The position numbers were made by a program, and so were the translations under genes. Shown here piece after piece: positions 34,303-46,870 of a stretch of DNA of 64,000 bases. The stretch's first letter is position 1. Each line of letters opens with the position of its first letter. The notes under the pieces are model-generated. The model made no database searches. It saw only the letters and a program-made list of their open reading frames with translations, and was not told where the DNA came from. The stretch comes from Heterocephalus glaber (Eukaryota; Chordata; Mammalia; Rodentia; Bathyergidae): assembly GCF_000247695.1 (NCBI RefSeq), contig NW_004624848.1:1699317-1763316 (forward strand). The letters are read 5' to 3'.

Positions 34303-34859
34303 AAGTAAAATGTTTTCCCTGCTGAGCCAACAACAATGAGGATGACACAGCCATCAGTTTTACTCACTACTCGTGCTCCTGGGTGAAAATGCTGAAGCAC
34401 TGAAAAAAAGCAGTTAACCTTTGAGTTTTATTTCAGAATATTTTGACCATGTAGATTCCTCGTAAGAGCCTCATGGATTGTATAGTAGAAACTCTTGTCC
34501 TAGCCACATTTTGAAAAAAGAAGAAGCCATCCATCCAACCAGTAACAGAAATTTCAAGTTGCCCTTTGCCGGCGCTCAGCTAAGCACAGTCCTGCTCCTG
34601 GAATTCTGCTCTGGTGAAGGGCAGCCTCCCTGCCTTGTGGCAACCGGACCTCTAAGAAGACACGAGACACACTGGGCTCACAGAGCAGACGTACAGACCC
34701 CTCTGTGCCTTAAACACGGCCGATGGCTATAGTTTCTATGAAGAGCAACCTAAGAGCTATCCTGGACAAATCTGGAAAAAGCAGTTCTGGATAAAGGCAA
34801 ATCTGGAAAAGAGTTGAAAACTGAGAAAATCCTCATGCAAAAAAGTCGTTTGTCTTTTG

Positions 34860-35065
34860 AGCTCTTCCAATTATAAGTTATGGGACCTTGGACAAGTTAC
34901 TTAGCATTAAAGGTCAGTTTCTTATTAACAACAGACCCTGTCACCCGAAGTTGTCACGAGAGCTGAAAGAACTGTTATGTGTAGAAAGTGAATAGCTTGA
35001 TGCCTGGTCCATTATGAGCCCCAGCTAATGGTGGCTACTGTTATCATCATTATTTTGATGGAGTC
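34860..35065 (+). mobile_element. MIR SINE, sense
   Basis: GGGACCTTGGACAAGTTACTTAGC, GTCAGTTTCTTATTAACAAC, TGATGCCTGGTCCATTATGAGC and TACTGTTATCATCATTATT follow the MIR consensus order from core to 3' end. Confidence 0.9.
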
Positions 35066-38000
35066 TGGGTGAAGTTGGATGGACCAGTGGCATCTTTTTG
35101 GGGGGTGTGGTTGGCATGAGTCCCATAGGAAAAAGTGTAAGAAGTATTTGAAGAAGCAAAAAACAATTCAATTAAGTCAGGACACAAGGATGTCCAAAAG
35201 GTAATAATAGAAGGCAATGATAGGAAAGTACAGTGAAAAGACCCTGCAAATTAGGATAAGGCTTTAGAATCTAAATTTTCAGTGAAGATAATTGGCTTTT
35301 GAATGATAAGATTTGGACTCCGCTTTGTAGATTAATCCAGTAGCAGAACACATGTTGGATTTCATAGGGGTAACTGGCAATAAAACTTGGAACCATGGAG
35401 CATACTTTGTTGTTTTGATGGAATTGTTCATCAGGTTTCAATTTTATAAGTATAGAATGAATCAAGATTTGAAGGAGGAAACTTCAAATTAAGGAATGTA
35501 GCCATTGAGAAGTGAATAATAGGGTTGTAACTTCTCTGGATAGAGTTATTGCTGAGCCAAAAATAATGGAAGGCAAATGTTGCCAAATTATTTATTATAT
35601 TCGGTGCCTATGTAAACTTATTGGAGTTTTATTTTATTAGCTAGAGAAGTGTAATATGTAGGCGTTACATGACATTACTTTTATGCTTGAGAGATATAAT
35701 AGAATGAAATTTCTTTTATATCATGATGTCCATATAAATTCTGATCTCTGACACAAATGGTTGGACTGCATAAATGTAGAGTAATGAATTTGGTTTCTTT
35801 TTCTTCTACTTACTTATCAAATTAAGGACTAGGTCCTAGATCCTTATTCTCTGGACTTTGAGAACCAAGTGATAGTAAAATTTCCATTCTGCTGCTGTAA
35901 AATGTAGTAAAATTATGATTTAAAAATAGCCTTGTGGCCTTAGTCACTCTTATTGGGGGAAAAAGAAAGAAAAACCAAAGAATAACCCTCATCCCACTTA
36001 ATTCTCCATGACTGTTCTTGGGATACTCCCTTCCTAGGTAACGTCTGTCAATCAGAAAGAACAGCAGAGACGATACCGCTTTTGTTTACTTTCTAGACGC
36101 AGGAGAAAGAATTGACCACCTAAGTATTTCTGTTCATCTTTCTCTAACGTTTGATTTAAGTACAAATCTGTGTTCAGCACATGTGACTATTTTCCAGTTC
36201 AAGTATAGCTCCCATCATTACAATAGCCGTGAAGTAGGACAAGTTCCCTACGTGTAACCAAGTTAATCAAATGTGGTTTCTAGTGTGGAATGAGAATGTG
36301 CTTCCAGGGAGCTCCGCACTGGCACTACCCGGCTGTTTGAAGAATGTGTCTGATGAAAGCAAAACCAGAGGGAGAAAAGGAGAAACAGGTGGGGTGTCCA
36401 CAGCATCGTTGCAGCATGACAACTGCAGGTGTCTCTGTGGATCCAGGATCAGACTGACTCACTCCAAAGAACCTCGTGGGGTTCGCTAAAGCATGTGAGA
36501 GCTGAAAGAATTGAAAGAACCTTTTGCCTAGGAAAAGAGGAAGAAAAGACATGCCGAGGGACCCCAAAGTTTTAGGAAAGATCCGATTTTTTCAAATGCA
36601 TGTGTGTTATCGCTATCTAATATATATATAACTATGCTCTTCTTGTAATATTAGCATGTGAACACCCTGTGTTTCATAAATCCATAATCCAAAACAAAGA
36701 CAAAACCCCAGTCTTGGAGACCTCCTATCGTCTTTTATTGTCATCTCATTCCAAACCAGTAGGGTGTGCTCATGACTCAACTTTCTGTCTGTGACAGCCC
36801 ACCCTGACCCGGGGTTACTAAAGGTAAGCAAAAATAGGCACAAACTTTAAGAGTCAAAATGCCCAGTTTGCATGTTGCTCTTGCAGTTGGTGTCACGGGT
36901 CATTAAGATGACACATCAAAAGGTTCTTCCCTTGCCTTGGCTCTTCCGCTGAAATGTCGGTCCATCTCTTCTGCATTTTCTTCTTCACCTCTCCAGGGCA
37001 GTAATCCTCGGTGTGAAATCACCAACTTGGCCTTGCTTGCTGAGTCTCTCAGACAGCTGGCATTCTTCAGAACTCTATGCAGGGATCTTTGTGATAAACA
37101 AATACATACAACGAAGAGAAGCTAAATCATTCTGCTAAACTGTGTCTACAATTTCACCCAAAGTACCTCAAACAGTAATGTCAAAGCCATCCAGCAACCT
37201 ATCTTATTGCTTTCAACTTGTCAAGAAGCATGCTTCAGTTCTTTGGGTGCAAAGTGAAAAAACAGAGTTTGGCATAATGGACTCAAGAGTAGAATGGAGA
37301 GACAAAAACGAAATCTGAGTACAAATTGTTCTCTCCAGGATGAGAGTAGACCAGTTCCAGGACAAATGCAGGACATTGCATTGGCTTTCCCTTTCCACTC
37401 TCTTTCTAATTTGTGGAGGTGAACCTCGAGTAGGGGCCTTTACTGGCTTTATGTGGAAAGTCTGGGTGGAAGGATGCCGACAGTGACAGTATGAGATCAC
37501 CCGCCTCCCAACACGGTTATGACTGTGTAGTCTGAGATTGTGCAATTGTACCTGGCACAGTGGAAAATATCTGAACTCACACATTTCAAAGCACAACCAA
37601 ATTTTGATTGGCCAATAGTATATTTATCCATATTGCTATTTGAGGTCCAAGTAAAGTCTTACATTTGAGAGGCGACCTGCTTGGACAATCTAAGACATCC
37701 TAGGGGTCTCACTTGTGTGCATCTTCATTTGGAATAGTGATATGCTTTTTAAAAACAAGGTAAAACTCGAAGGACACAAAGCAGGTTATGTCGTGTTTGA
37801 GAAAATATAATCAAGACTTTTAGTTAAAATGTAGTTGATTGTGGTATGAAAGATGCAGGAGTGGTATTGCATGTGTGTTCTTCCTGTCACTACCACCTTT
37901 GCAGGCCAGTGGGGGCCTCATAGGTGGCTCTGGCCAGTGGGCTGTGGGCAGCAGTGGCTCAGTAGACGCTGGGACATGGCAGCTTGGACAGTGGGCTCCT

Positions 38001-38443
38001 CCATGGCGGGCAGGTCTGCAGTCCATGCTGCAGACTGAGGAGTGCTCGATGCCTTAAGTGTCACCCACTACACATCCCACCTTCCTGAGTGGGAAATAAG
38101 CCTCATATAGATTCAGCATTGAGATTTGGGGGTTTGTCTGTGGATAGCAAGCAAGAAGAATTAAAATATGAGAGTACCAGATTTAAAAAAATAAATTTAA
38201 AAACTCTACTTTGATTTTTACTTTTAGTATAGAACAGGTACTCTACTCATAGAGTTCATAAGGAGAAAGCACAATGGAATATTGTGCTTTCCCATTTCTG
38301 AACTCCAACTGCCCATTTTCTTGCACTTGGGACAGAGAATATTAATAATTTCTAGTATATATTTCCAGAGAAATTTCACTTACATAAAAACAAATTCATG
38401 CATTCTATTCACTTTCTGTTGACACAAAGGGAAGCATCCTATA
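35066..38443. other. Long stretch without recognised genes
   Basis: AT-rich with islands of mixed composition at 36270-36580, 36900-37120, 37210-37600 and 37850-38060. Open frames there (up to 127 codons at 37213-37596 on the reverse strand) have no recognisable domain. Confidence 0.3.
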
Positions 38444-38989
38444 AGATGTGATAAAAATACAGTGAATGACTACATTGAAAAATTTACTACAGTGGAAGAC
38501 ACATTACCACTTACCCTCCTGGAAGTGTTCCCGTCACACTGAACGTAATCCTCCTGTCATTCTTGTCACTTTCTGAGGCAGTTCTGGAAGCCATTTTTCC
38601 TGAGTGTCATTAGTTGTGCATTCCTGGCTCCCTGGGTGGCCCGAGTAGATTCAAAACCCTTACCTCTCATGGTCATTTTGACTTTGGGGCTGAAGCTGAT
38701 CCAGAAGTCTCCTGGCACGCTGACTAGGGTGGAGGAGTCCCAACGTCATGTTCTTCCACCCTGCCTTTCTGTTGGATGGCACTGGGCATCAGCACTCACG
38801 ATATTCTTGACCACATATTGTACATAAAGACACTCACGAAAGAGGACTACTAGGGCTGGTTCAGAAAGTACCAAGAATGATGGGACAAGTGTGTTTGAAA
38901 TGCGGAAGAGTATTTTGCAGGAGATTAATGGCCAGGTCTCTTTTATTGTAATAAAATTTTAATCAATAACTGTATATTTTGATCATCCT
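38444..38989. mobile_element. Composite mariner foldback element, copy 4
   Basis: This is the cleanest copy, about 546 bp with no insertion. The outer ends are AGATGTGATAAAAATACAGT at 38444 and, inverted, ACTGTATATTTTGATCATCC ending 38988, with TA next to both. The left arm is the reversed 3' end of a mariner transposase gene (GTCACTTTCTGAGGCAGTTC, CATGGTCATTTTGACTTTGG). The right arm is the same 3' end in sense (AAGACACTCACGAAAGAGGA at 38827, AAGAATGATGGGACAAGTG, GGAGATTAATGGCCAGG). A degraded internal terminus (TCTTGACCACATATTG) is at 38805-38820. Stops and indels exclude coding function. Confidence 0.85.
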
Positions 38990-39002
38990 TTATTCTTCTT
39001 TT

Positions 39003-39130
39003 TGCTTTATAAAATTTTTATTAGTACATGTTTGTGATAGACAGTGACTACATGCTCCATGGCGAGTTGATACATGTACATCACACATCTCTTTGCTTTG
39101 GACCTAGAAGCTCATTATCAATTACCAAAC
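39003..39130 (-). mobile_element. Probable L1 3'-end fragment, antisense
   Basis: TTTTTATTAGTACATGTTTGTGATAG followed by TGATACATGTACATCACACATC resembles an antisense L1 tail of a different subfamily from those at 43.5 and 63.6 kb. Pyrimidine-rich DNA at 39465-39505 may belong to the same insert. Confidence 0.4.
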
Positions 39131-40254
39131 TTTACTTTTTCTTGTGTGTGTTCCTAATCATTCTTTGACATTATCATTTATATTTGGCAAAGAATTTTCT
39201 AATGAAATTTTATTGTGGTTGAATCTATGTATCAAACTTGGCAGATGCCTCAGATAACATCTTACGCTTCTCAGCTGCTTCCTTCTCTAACTTATTTTTC
39301 TCAATTTCTTATATTTAATATACAAGCATATGTGTGTGAAGGGGTTTTTGCTGTTGTTTTGTTCCCTCTGTCTTTTTTATTAATACCCACTGGCAGCACG
39401 TGCAGTTTACATCAGCTTGGGGAGTGGTTAAATGTACATAATACAACTGGTTTTCTTTTTGTTTTTCAAGCCCTCTCCCTTTCCTTCCACTTCTCTGGTC
39501 CTCCTCTAGATTCACTAAGCTATCTGATGCTGGTTTTGAAGTATGGGTCCATCTGTAGTCTTTTCCTGTCAGGCTTCTCAGTTATCTCAATTCTGTTAAA
39601 TACTTTCCTCATTGATTTGTAAGGCAGCCTTTATCTTATGTTCTTAGATCGGTTTCTAAATTCACAATTCGATTACATCGATCTTTCTCCTGCTGTGTGT
39701 CTGCATATTTAGTCTTCAGTTTACACCGATGTAGCTCTGTGGTCACACTGCAGTGAATGTCCTCTTGTCCAACGATGCTCTTTGTAATTGATGCTTAGCA
39801 CGTTGTGGAGATCTGGCCAGATCTGGAAGACGGGAAAAGTAGGGTGCAGAAAGTGGCGTGGACATAGGCAGCCTCTTGGAATCACTGCATTGTTTAATAA
39901 CAACCTATGGATGATGAGCTTAGTAATCTCTTTCTTCTAGTTTATGCCTTGGACTATAAAAGTGAGTGCTGTCGGCCCTGATTCATCTGGGACAAGGTAG
40001 GCACCTCTCTTTCCACCTTCCTCTTCCTTATATTTATCAGGAATAACTCTCGACTACTCCAACCCTTTGGAGTTAGGAGTGGAAAGTGGATGCTGACCTG
40101 TTTGTTTTGCATAGAATAACTCATACTTTTAGAAAAAAGTTGTAGTCCAGGAAGATTTTAGAGAGATCGTAGTGATGTAGATTTTATTTATTCAGTCTTA
40201 TTGTTGGCAACTGAGGAGAGTACTGTTGTAGACCCATAGTTTTGTAAAATGATT
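39131..40254. other. No firm element
   Basis: A 135-codon T-rich frame (39215-39622) overlaps probable L1 3' UTR-like pyrimidine tracts and is not called. Confidence 0.3.
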
Positions 40255-40340
40255 TACCTATTATTTTATTATTTATTTATACTTATATAATACATCTACA
40301 TATATTTATTATATTTATATGTATTTATATAGAGAGGAAC
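40255..40340. repeat. TTTA/TATA-rich low-complexity tract
   Basis: Imperfect TTTA and TATAT units make an almost pure A/T run, about 100 bp before the assembly gap. Confidence 0.8.
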
Positions 40341-40441
40341 CATATGTAACTACTAAAGATATCACCACATACTTTAATTTGACTTAATTCTAGAGGAAAT
40401 GAATCCTATATCTTTCCATATATTTAGACTTTGATTTATTT

Positions 40442-40541
40442 NNNNNNNNNNNNNNNNNNNNNNNNNNNNNNNNNNNNNNNNNNNNNNNNNNNNNNNNNNN
40501 NNNNNNNNNNNNNNNNNNNNNNNNNNNNNNNNNNNNNNNNN
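40442..40541. other. Assembly gap of exactly 100 N
   Basis: The exact length of 100 suggests a placeholder of unknown true size. Both edges end in TTTATTT-like sequence, so the missing DNA probably includes an expanded TTTA repeat or a SINE/L1 A-rich tail. Confidence 0.97.
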
Positions 40542-40984
40542 TTATTTATTTATCATTTTTGATACTTGAAGTATAAGAGATTCTTCGAGAAGAATAGTTA
40601 AACCTGGATAAAATCATAAATAAGCTAGGCAATATTTTCAAAATAAACCTAAATTCTAAAAAGGAAGCTCTGTTTTTACTATTTCTTCATAATTTTGCAG
40701 GACTTTAACATTTTTTAGGAAGCTGCCTTGAAGATGTTGACTATAGTACTTTAGAAGTTTAAAGGAGAAATCCTTCTGAATCAGCTGTCAGTACAGATAA
40801 TAATCTTACTTTCTTTGTAGACAGACCATTAATCATCCATTTCTTTCCTTGGATTTCATCTTGGTTTTTGTACGTTTGCTTTAACCTAACCAAAATACGA
40901 TGGGGGTTTTACTGGCAGATAAGTGGTCACAGACTTTTCTTCCCTTCCCTATGGTCCCTGGTCCAGCTTTGCTATTGTCAGTGC

Positions 40985-41135
40985 CAGCTGCCTTTTGCTG
41001 TGATAGTGCTGTGTGACCCATGCCTCAGATTTAGGAACGTCACATAGCAGCAGTTTATTTATCTTCCCAATTTACGGTCTGATACTTGGGCTTGGCTCAG
41101 GTGGATAGTCTTCTGATATCCAGAGTGGGCATTTG
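40985..41135 (-). mobile_element. Possible LTR fragment
   Basis: CATAGCAGCAGTTTATTTATC and TACTTGGGCTTGGCTCAGGTGG resemble the reverse of an MLT-type LTR (TTTATTATCTC ... GGGCTTGGCTCAGCTGG). It is tentative. Confidence 0.3.
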
Positions 41136-41245
41136 CACAGATCTGCTAGATCGGCTGCCAGTCAGGACACAGCGGTGCCCAGCATCCCCCTGGCTAGCAG
41201 CTGCGCTGGGAGAGCTCTCAGCGTGCTGGCAAAGAGCCAGCGGGA

Positions 41246-41462
41246 AGCAGGTGTTGTGGAAAAGGGTTGTAAACCCAGAACTCTGGGAAGCTGAGGCAGG
41301 ATGATTGGAAGTTCTAGCCCCGCCTGGGTAACTGAGTGACTTAGCGAGACTCCGTCTCAAAATAAAAACTAAAACAAAAAACAAAAAAGCACTCAGGGTA
41401 TTTAGTTCAGTGCAAAAGCCTTGGGTTCAGTCACTAGTACTGAAGAAAAATAAGAAAGAACC
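41246..41462 (+). mobile_element. B1-dID composite SINE, sense
   Basis: The B1 half is TGTAAACCCAGAACTCTGGG, AGCTGAGGCAGGATGATTGG, GTAACTGAGTGACTTAGCGA and GACTCCGTCTC, then an A-rich linker. The ID-like half is GGGTATTTAGTTCAGTGCAA, CTTGGGTTCAGTCACTAGTAC and an A-rich tail. It is the most complete of the three B1-dIDs here. Confidence 0.88.
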
Positions 41463-41718
41463 GGAACAAACTTAACTTGGTAAGCACAGCTGGGCTAGAC
41501 TTCCTCAGGAATTCTTTTATGTCTCTTGTTTTACAAAATGTCTGTGGCTGAAGCAAATTACACAGGTGAACTCTGTGTGAAGGTAAGTAGGAGATACAAA
41601 CTTTTAAGCCTAAGATCGTGGACAGAAAGGAAGAGCAGGGATTTTACAGGAGGCCAGTTGGTCACAGTGAGAAAGAGCAATGCACTGCGGGATGACTTGC
41701 TAATTAATAATTAATGAT

Positions 41719-41818
41719 GGGCCAGGGATTTAGCTCAGTGCTTCCACCACCTGCCCTGCAAGCGGAAAGTCCCGAGTTCGATCCCCAGTACTAAAAAAAA
41801 AAAAAAAAAAAATTAATG
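41719..41818 (+). mobile_element. ID SINE, sense, near consensus
   Basis: GGGCCAGGGATTTAGCTCAG, GAGTTCGATCCCCAGTAC and a tail of about 18 uninterrupted A. AATTAATGA lies on both sides. The intact A tail suggests a recent insertion. Confidence 0.92.
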
Positions 41819-43493
41819 AGAAGTGAGGATTAATACTAAAGTGAAACCATTTAAGAATGACAAAGAAATCCTCTCAGGCTGCAAGTAGAGGATTTTTTTT
41901 TTCTTTTTGGGTATTGAGGGGGACAGATGAGAAAGAAACCTGTGCAGAAAATAGCATGGAAACAAAGGGCATTTCAATGGCTGCTTCTAAAGCCCCTTCT
42001 TTGCACTCATTTAGTGTCATCTAAGAGGTCGTGGGATGAAATTCCTCTTTAATCACTTGACTCTTCTTGGGCTGTGGTTGTTTGTGTCGCAGCTCCATGA
42101 CTAAATGCACTGATTTCTATGTCCTTGTTTATTGCAGACAGTTTTGCTTGCGTGCCCCTGGTCATATTCCACTTCTACTTTCATACCACAGGTACTATTC
42201 AGGTCTTTAATTGCCAGGTTGTCCTGGAGGCTGAGTACCTGTCTGTCTGAGGGTGCTGGCTGTCCAGGTCCCAGCCAGTCCTCTCCACTCTGATGTTGGG
42301 GCTGCTCTTCTGCAAATGCAGTCTGCTTTTGCCAGCGGACTCCACAGGTTCTGCAAAAGAGGACACTGCAGGGAGCCTGGAAGGAGAAGGGACGCACTCC
42401 CCATATTGCCCCTCTATGCGGCTCTTCCCCAGCGTCTGCTTTGAGCAGCGGTACTGGTTTCGCGCTTTCTGTGCTACTCCGTGGACAAGTTGCATCATGC
42501 TGGCTGGTAGAGAGCAGCAACTGCTGGCTGGGGTCCCTCCAGAGGACCTTCTTCCTTTATGCTCTGAGGTACTGGCACCCGCAGTGAGCTTTTGTCTTAG
42601 GCTCCAACCAATATGTGGCCTAAAGCAAATTAATGAACCTCAAGGGCCCTTGGCTAAAGAGATTCCAAGGTTCCTATCATTTCTAGTATTTTCCCAATAC
42701 TTCTTCTGTGCAATGCAAACCCCTACATGGAAAAAGCTTACTGAAAAGTGAAGCACCTTGAAGTGCTTAACCCCGGAGTATATATATATTATATGCAATA
42801 TATAAACCCTTCTGGAAAATTGATCTGCTAGACTTATTCGACTCACTAAAATTATCAAGTTCCCAATGAGAGGAATTCTTTAATAGATGGTAAATATAAA
42901 CGTAAGATGATCAATCAAAGTGGAACACAAAGAATTTATGTGGAGTGTGAGTTTGCCTACCTAAAAGTATATTGGAAAATTAAACCAAAAACTCAAAGGA
43001 GAACGCAAATTTTAATGAGCAACAAATCATCCCTTAAAGCTGTAAACAAGTCTTTTCTGTTTCTCATTCAGAAGTTTCCAAGAGCTTAACTTAAACTTTG
43101 CAACATTTTAGGTTCAGACTTCCCGAGTTCAAAGTAAAACTTTGATTATCTTTTCTAAGTATAACCCACTGAGAACAACGCACTTAACATTGTATTTATG
43201 GTAATATATCTTGGTGGAATATGAATCTGATTAAAGTGACTACTGCTAAGTTTGATATTTAAATTGAACCATTAATTGTTTTCCTAGAGCCTATAGGTTG
43301 TCCCTTTCTGTAGCAACATGAATTTCTAGCGAACAAAAGAGCTTATGGAAATGCAATAAAAATGCGTATGTGTTGGCCTTTCTCTAATGAGACAGAGATA
43401 CAAAAGGAAAGGAATGTCACTCGGCCTTTCCTCTGGCTTAGTAAAGAGTCTGTGATGTTTGTGTGCCTGGAGAATTTAATAGCAGACACACTA
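41819..43493. other. No firm element; GC-richer block at 42080-42620
   Basis: 42080-42620 is GC-rich, with overlapping frames on both strands (152 codons at 42293-42751, 139 on the reverse). The pattern resembles an LTR rather than a gene, but I could not match it. The rest is AT-rich. Confidence 0.3.
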
Positions 43494-43900
43494 TTTTTAA
43501 TCATTAATTTTATTGGTACATTTTAGGTGTACAGTACGATGACATTCATCACTGGGATCTTGTACCTTTACATGATGCATCTTGGTTCTTATTTTTTCCC
43601 CTTCCCTTGCCCTCCCTTCACTCCCCCCACTGTTCCCTATTTACAAAGACTTCGTTTCCATTCTTTTCTCGTATCTTTTTCTTTCCCTTCTTTCCTTTTC
43701 CCCTACCCCTCCCACTTCCCCTTCCCCTTTGCTCCTTTTCTTCCTATTTCACATTACCTATTACATATTTTGGTTCTCATTTACACTTTCAGTTTCTTAC
43801 ACCAGAGAAACTAGTTAGTATTTACACAAGCAGACACAGTTGCATAAGCAAAATAGCATCCTTTATATTGGTGATGCTGTCCTGCCTCTCCTGGGCTCTC
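43494..43900 (-). mobile_element. L1 3'-end fragment, antisense
   Basis: TTTTATTGGTACATTTTAGG, GATGACATTCATCACTGGG and CATGATGCATCTTGGTTC are followed by the pyrimidine tract of about 150 bp typical of L1 3' UTRs, then TCTTACACCAGAGAAACTAG. The same series ends the window at 63601. Frames at 43527-43918 are read through the pyrimidine tract. Confidence 0.9.
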
Positions 43901-45229
43901 CACTGTATTTTCATTTGAGAGTTACCATGGAGATTTCATTTTAAATTCAAGGACATATTGCCAAACAATTTTGTGAACATAAGAAAACACTTAAAAATAT
44001 GATTATGACATAACAAATTTAGGAGTAGAAAAATCCTGCTTATTTGTGTCCTAGTTTTTTTCTTTGTGTTTTATAAAAGTAATATTTGAAAGAGTATATT
44101 GAATTTCAAGAAAAGATAAAACTAAGATTCTGGAATTTGCTTGTGGTTTGCTAGGTGTAATGAGGTCTATGAAATTTATTTAAAATATCCCAAATGTGAA
44201 AAAAATATTTGAATGATGAACAATCCTATATGGCTTATAACCCTTACCTTTATGAAGTATAATGACGAAGTCATTGAAGAGCTTAAATTCAGCAACTGCA
44301 AAGGACTCTTATGAAAATAATACATACATTCTTATAGTCTTGAATTGTTTTTCCTTTCTCAGAAAATCTATTACTCATTCACTGTCTCCACACCAGTTGA
44401 TGGTTCCTTGGATTGCCTGGTCTCTTTGCCTTGATCTTGGGGTTGTCTTTCTTGCCTATCCTTATCTAATTGATGTGTTTGTCTTATATATCTAGTACTG
44501 AATGTGTTAACTTTGACCATTTGATTAAAATAGCTTCCTCTCAATAAATTTATTGAGCATTGTAATTGGTACATATACTGTGGAGAGGTACATTGAGACT
44601 GGGTAAATCTTAACTTCTCTGTTAAATTTTCACTAACTGCATTTAGCATCTAGCAGTGTTTATTGGCAGAATAAACTATAACTGTGATTACTGCGAAATC
44701 ATGACTATCGATAGTTTTATCATAGCTTCTATATTTGCTAGTTGCCATTCTAATCTGAGAATTCCAAGCTTTCTTGTCTCATCCACTTAAAAATTGACAG
44801 ATTAATAAAGGATGACCACATGAACCCTTATTTTCTTCAGTGAGTCTTGTTCTGAAACTGTCATTTATTTTGATGGTGAGGTGGCATGAGGATGTGGTGG
44901 AAAGGATGTGACATTGTCTTTCTTCTGGTTTATCAATGAATTAAGTGGTCTCTGCTCTTAGCAAACTACACAGGAGACATTTTGTAAGCTAAAAGATGCA
45001 TTCACAATGGATTAGGGGATAAAGAATCATACAAGTTGACTGGAATACACCAAGTTTTGGATAGAAATTCTGGAGGTGAAAATTATGGTAATTGTTTTTT
45101 GCTTATGTCTTCAATCTAATCAGTCATTTCTTTTAAGATTATGATGCACAGTGTATTAACTATTGTTATTCTCTGATTATTTTGTGAAATTTTATTTTAT
45201 TTTTCATAAGTAAAAATACAAAAAAGATT
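43901..45229. other. AT-rich sequence, nothing recognised
   Basis: No convincing feature. Open frames at 44262-44495 and 44371-44649 overlap on opposite strands and lack domains. Confidence 0.35.
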
Positions 45230-46140
45230 TCAATGAATTATTTAAAAAGAAGATAAGCCTAAACATGAATGAAAAGAAGAGAACTAGTTAGAAGATAGTT
45301 CTATGGGAAATATTCAGAATGAAGAATATGATCAATAAAACAACTACAGATTTTTATGAAAAATATATACAGACCTGAAGAGTAAACTAATGACTTGGAA
45401 GAAACTTTAAAAGAGAAGTAGACTACAGACTAAAAAGGATAAAAGGCAAATTGAGAGAATTGTAAGAGAGAAGATGTGTGATGTGGTGAGAAAATTATTA
45501 TTATACACCTTTATATGTCGATCATTAGTCATGTTTATATCTTTATGTAACCAGAGTATGGAAAAGATACAAGGGGAAGAAGCTGCATTCAAAAAAATAT
45601 TGGCCAAGAAATTTCCAACTTTGAGAAAAATGTCAAGCTGTGAATTCAAGAGGCATTTCCAAACTCAAATAAGATGAGGAAGACAAGAGAATCCAGGCCA
45701 GGCCTATCCAAACTGATGAGTACCAAAACCAGATAAAACCTTTTCAAAGCACACAGATAAAAAGGCATTAGCTTCAAAGGAGCAACAACAAAACTGGCAG
45801 CTTACTTTGTAAAGTCTAGAGAAGGCTATAAAGGAAGAAAAAGCTACCTTCGAATTCTATTCTCAGCAGAAATACTTTTTTTAAAAAAAGATAAAGGTGG
45901 ATTCTAAATTATATGATTAAAGAAATTAAGAAATGTGCTGGAATTTTAAATAATCCCAAGAGCACCTCCTCTGTTTTTTCCTGCCGGTGTTACTGACCCA
46001 ACCCAGATATTTTATTGCTGACAGCTAGTCATTAAAAGAAATACTACAGCAACACTTCAGGCAGAAGGAAGGTAATTGCAGATGGAATCTTGAGTTAATT
46101 GCAAGAAAAAGTAAGGGTAAAAGTGAGGGAATGATGAATG
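45230..46140 (+). mobile_element. Ancient L1 (L1ME/HAL1-like), ORF1 to inter-ORF part
   Basis: GAATTCTATTCTCAGCAGAAATAC and AAAAGAAATACTACAGCAACACTTCAGGCAGAAGGAAGG (in parts) are the characteristic old-L1 series (CCCAGCAAAAATA ... TTCAGGCAGAAGGAAAATGA). It is heavily decayed. It appears to be the 5'-most part of one L1 that resumes at 46590, 47500, 50430 and 51190. Confidence 0.75.
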
Positions 46141-46449
46141 ATAAACATCAGTTTCAAAGGGCGGTTAGTATGCAGAGGGCGTGTGCAGCATACATTAGAC
46201 GGCCACAACAGGTGGAGTGTGAGGGAGTCTTCTAAGGATTCAGAGGCGCCTGGATCCTTCGTACCCATTCGTAAGCTGAAGGCTGGAGGATGATGCACCT
46301 GTCTTTGAGGTAAGGAAGTGGACTAAATGAAACCCTGCGGTGAGGCCTGCCACCCACAGGAATGGGGGTCATGAGGACAATCCAGAGCTCGCCGGCTCCT
46401 CGGGACACACACAGGAGAGGACACCTACATCCTGGACACAAAGGAGGAC

Positions 46450-46572
46450 ACCTACAGCCAGCAGAAAGGGACCGGAGTGCCCTTGGCCTTGGGCAAGAGA
46501 GGAAACACACTCTTACTGTTTATGCCAGGTGGCTGTTGGTGTTTTCTGATGGCATCCTGAGCTGACTAACAG
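46450..46572 (+). mobile_element. MaLR LTR 3'-end fragment inside the old L1
   Basis: CTTACTGTTTATGCCAGGTGG, GTGTTTTCTGATGGCATCC and TGAGCTGACTAAC match an MLT1-type LTR end (CTGTTTAAGCCACCC ... GGCAGCCTGAGCAGACTAA). The 5' limit is uncertain and may reach 46330. Confidence 0.55.
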
Positions 46573-46589
46573 GGAGCTCTTAAATTACA

Positions 46590-46870
46590 TGAGAATGGCT
46601 AAAAGTACTGACAAGAACTGACACCGACAGGTTAAAAATGAGTATATATTATCCCAGATGAGGAATAAATGAACGGAGTGTAGTAATAAATTAGAGCTAG
46701 GATAAAAAATACTAAAACTTTCTTACTCTCAAAGAACTCAAGTGTGAAAATGGACCAAAGAACAGATGAAACATTTCAAAGATACTGAAATAATAATATA
46801 TTTAAACTCAAACACATCCATGTTTACATTAGAAATAAGCTATCTGATCTCAACTAAAGACAAATATGCC
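46590..46870 (+). mobile_element. Ancient L1, inter-ORF continuation
   Basis: GGACCAAAGAACAGATGAAAC and CATCCATGTTTACATTAG correspond in order to the L1M segment just before ORF2. It is decayed. Confidence 0.5.

Noticed and set aside
39215..39622. 135-codon hydrophobic frame
   Set aside because: The T-rich sequence includes L1 3' UTR-like pyrimidine tracts. Hydrophobic residues follow from T-rich codons.
42101..42751. Frames of 139 and 152 codons on opposite strands
   Set aside because: Both strands are open across the same GC-rich block; no recognisable protein. It is more likely an unidentified LTR-like insert.
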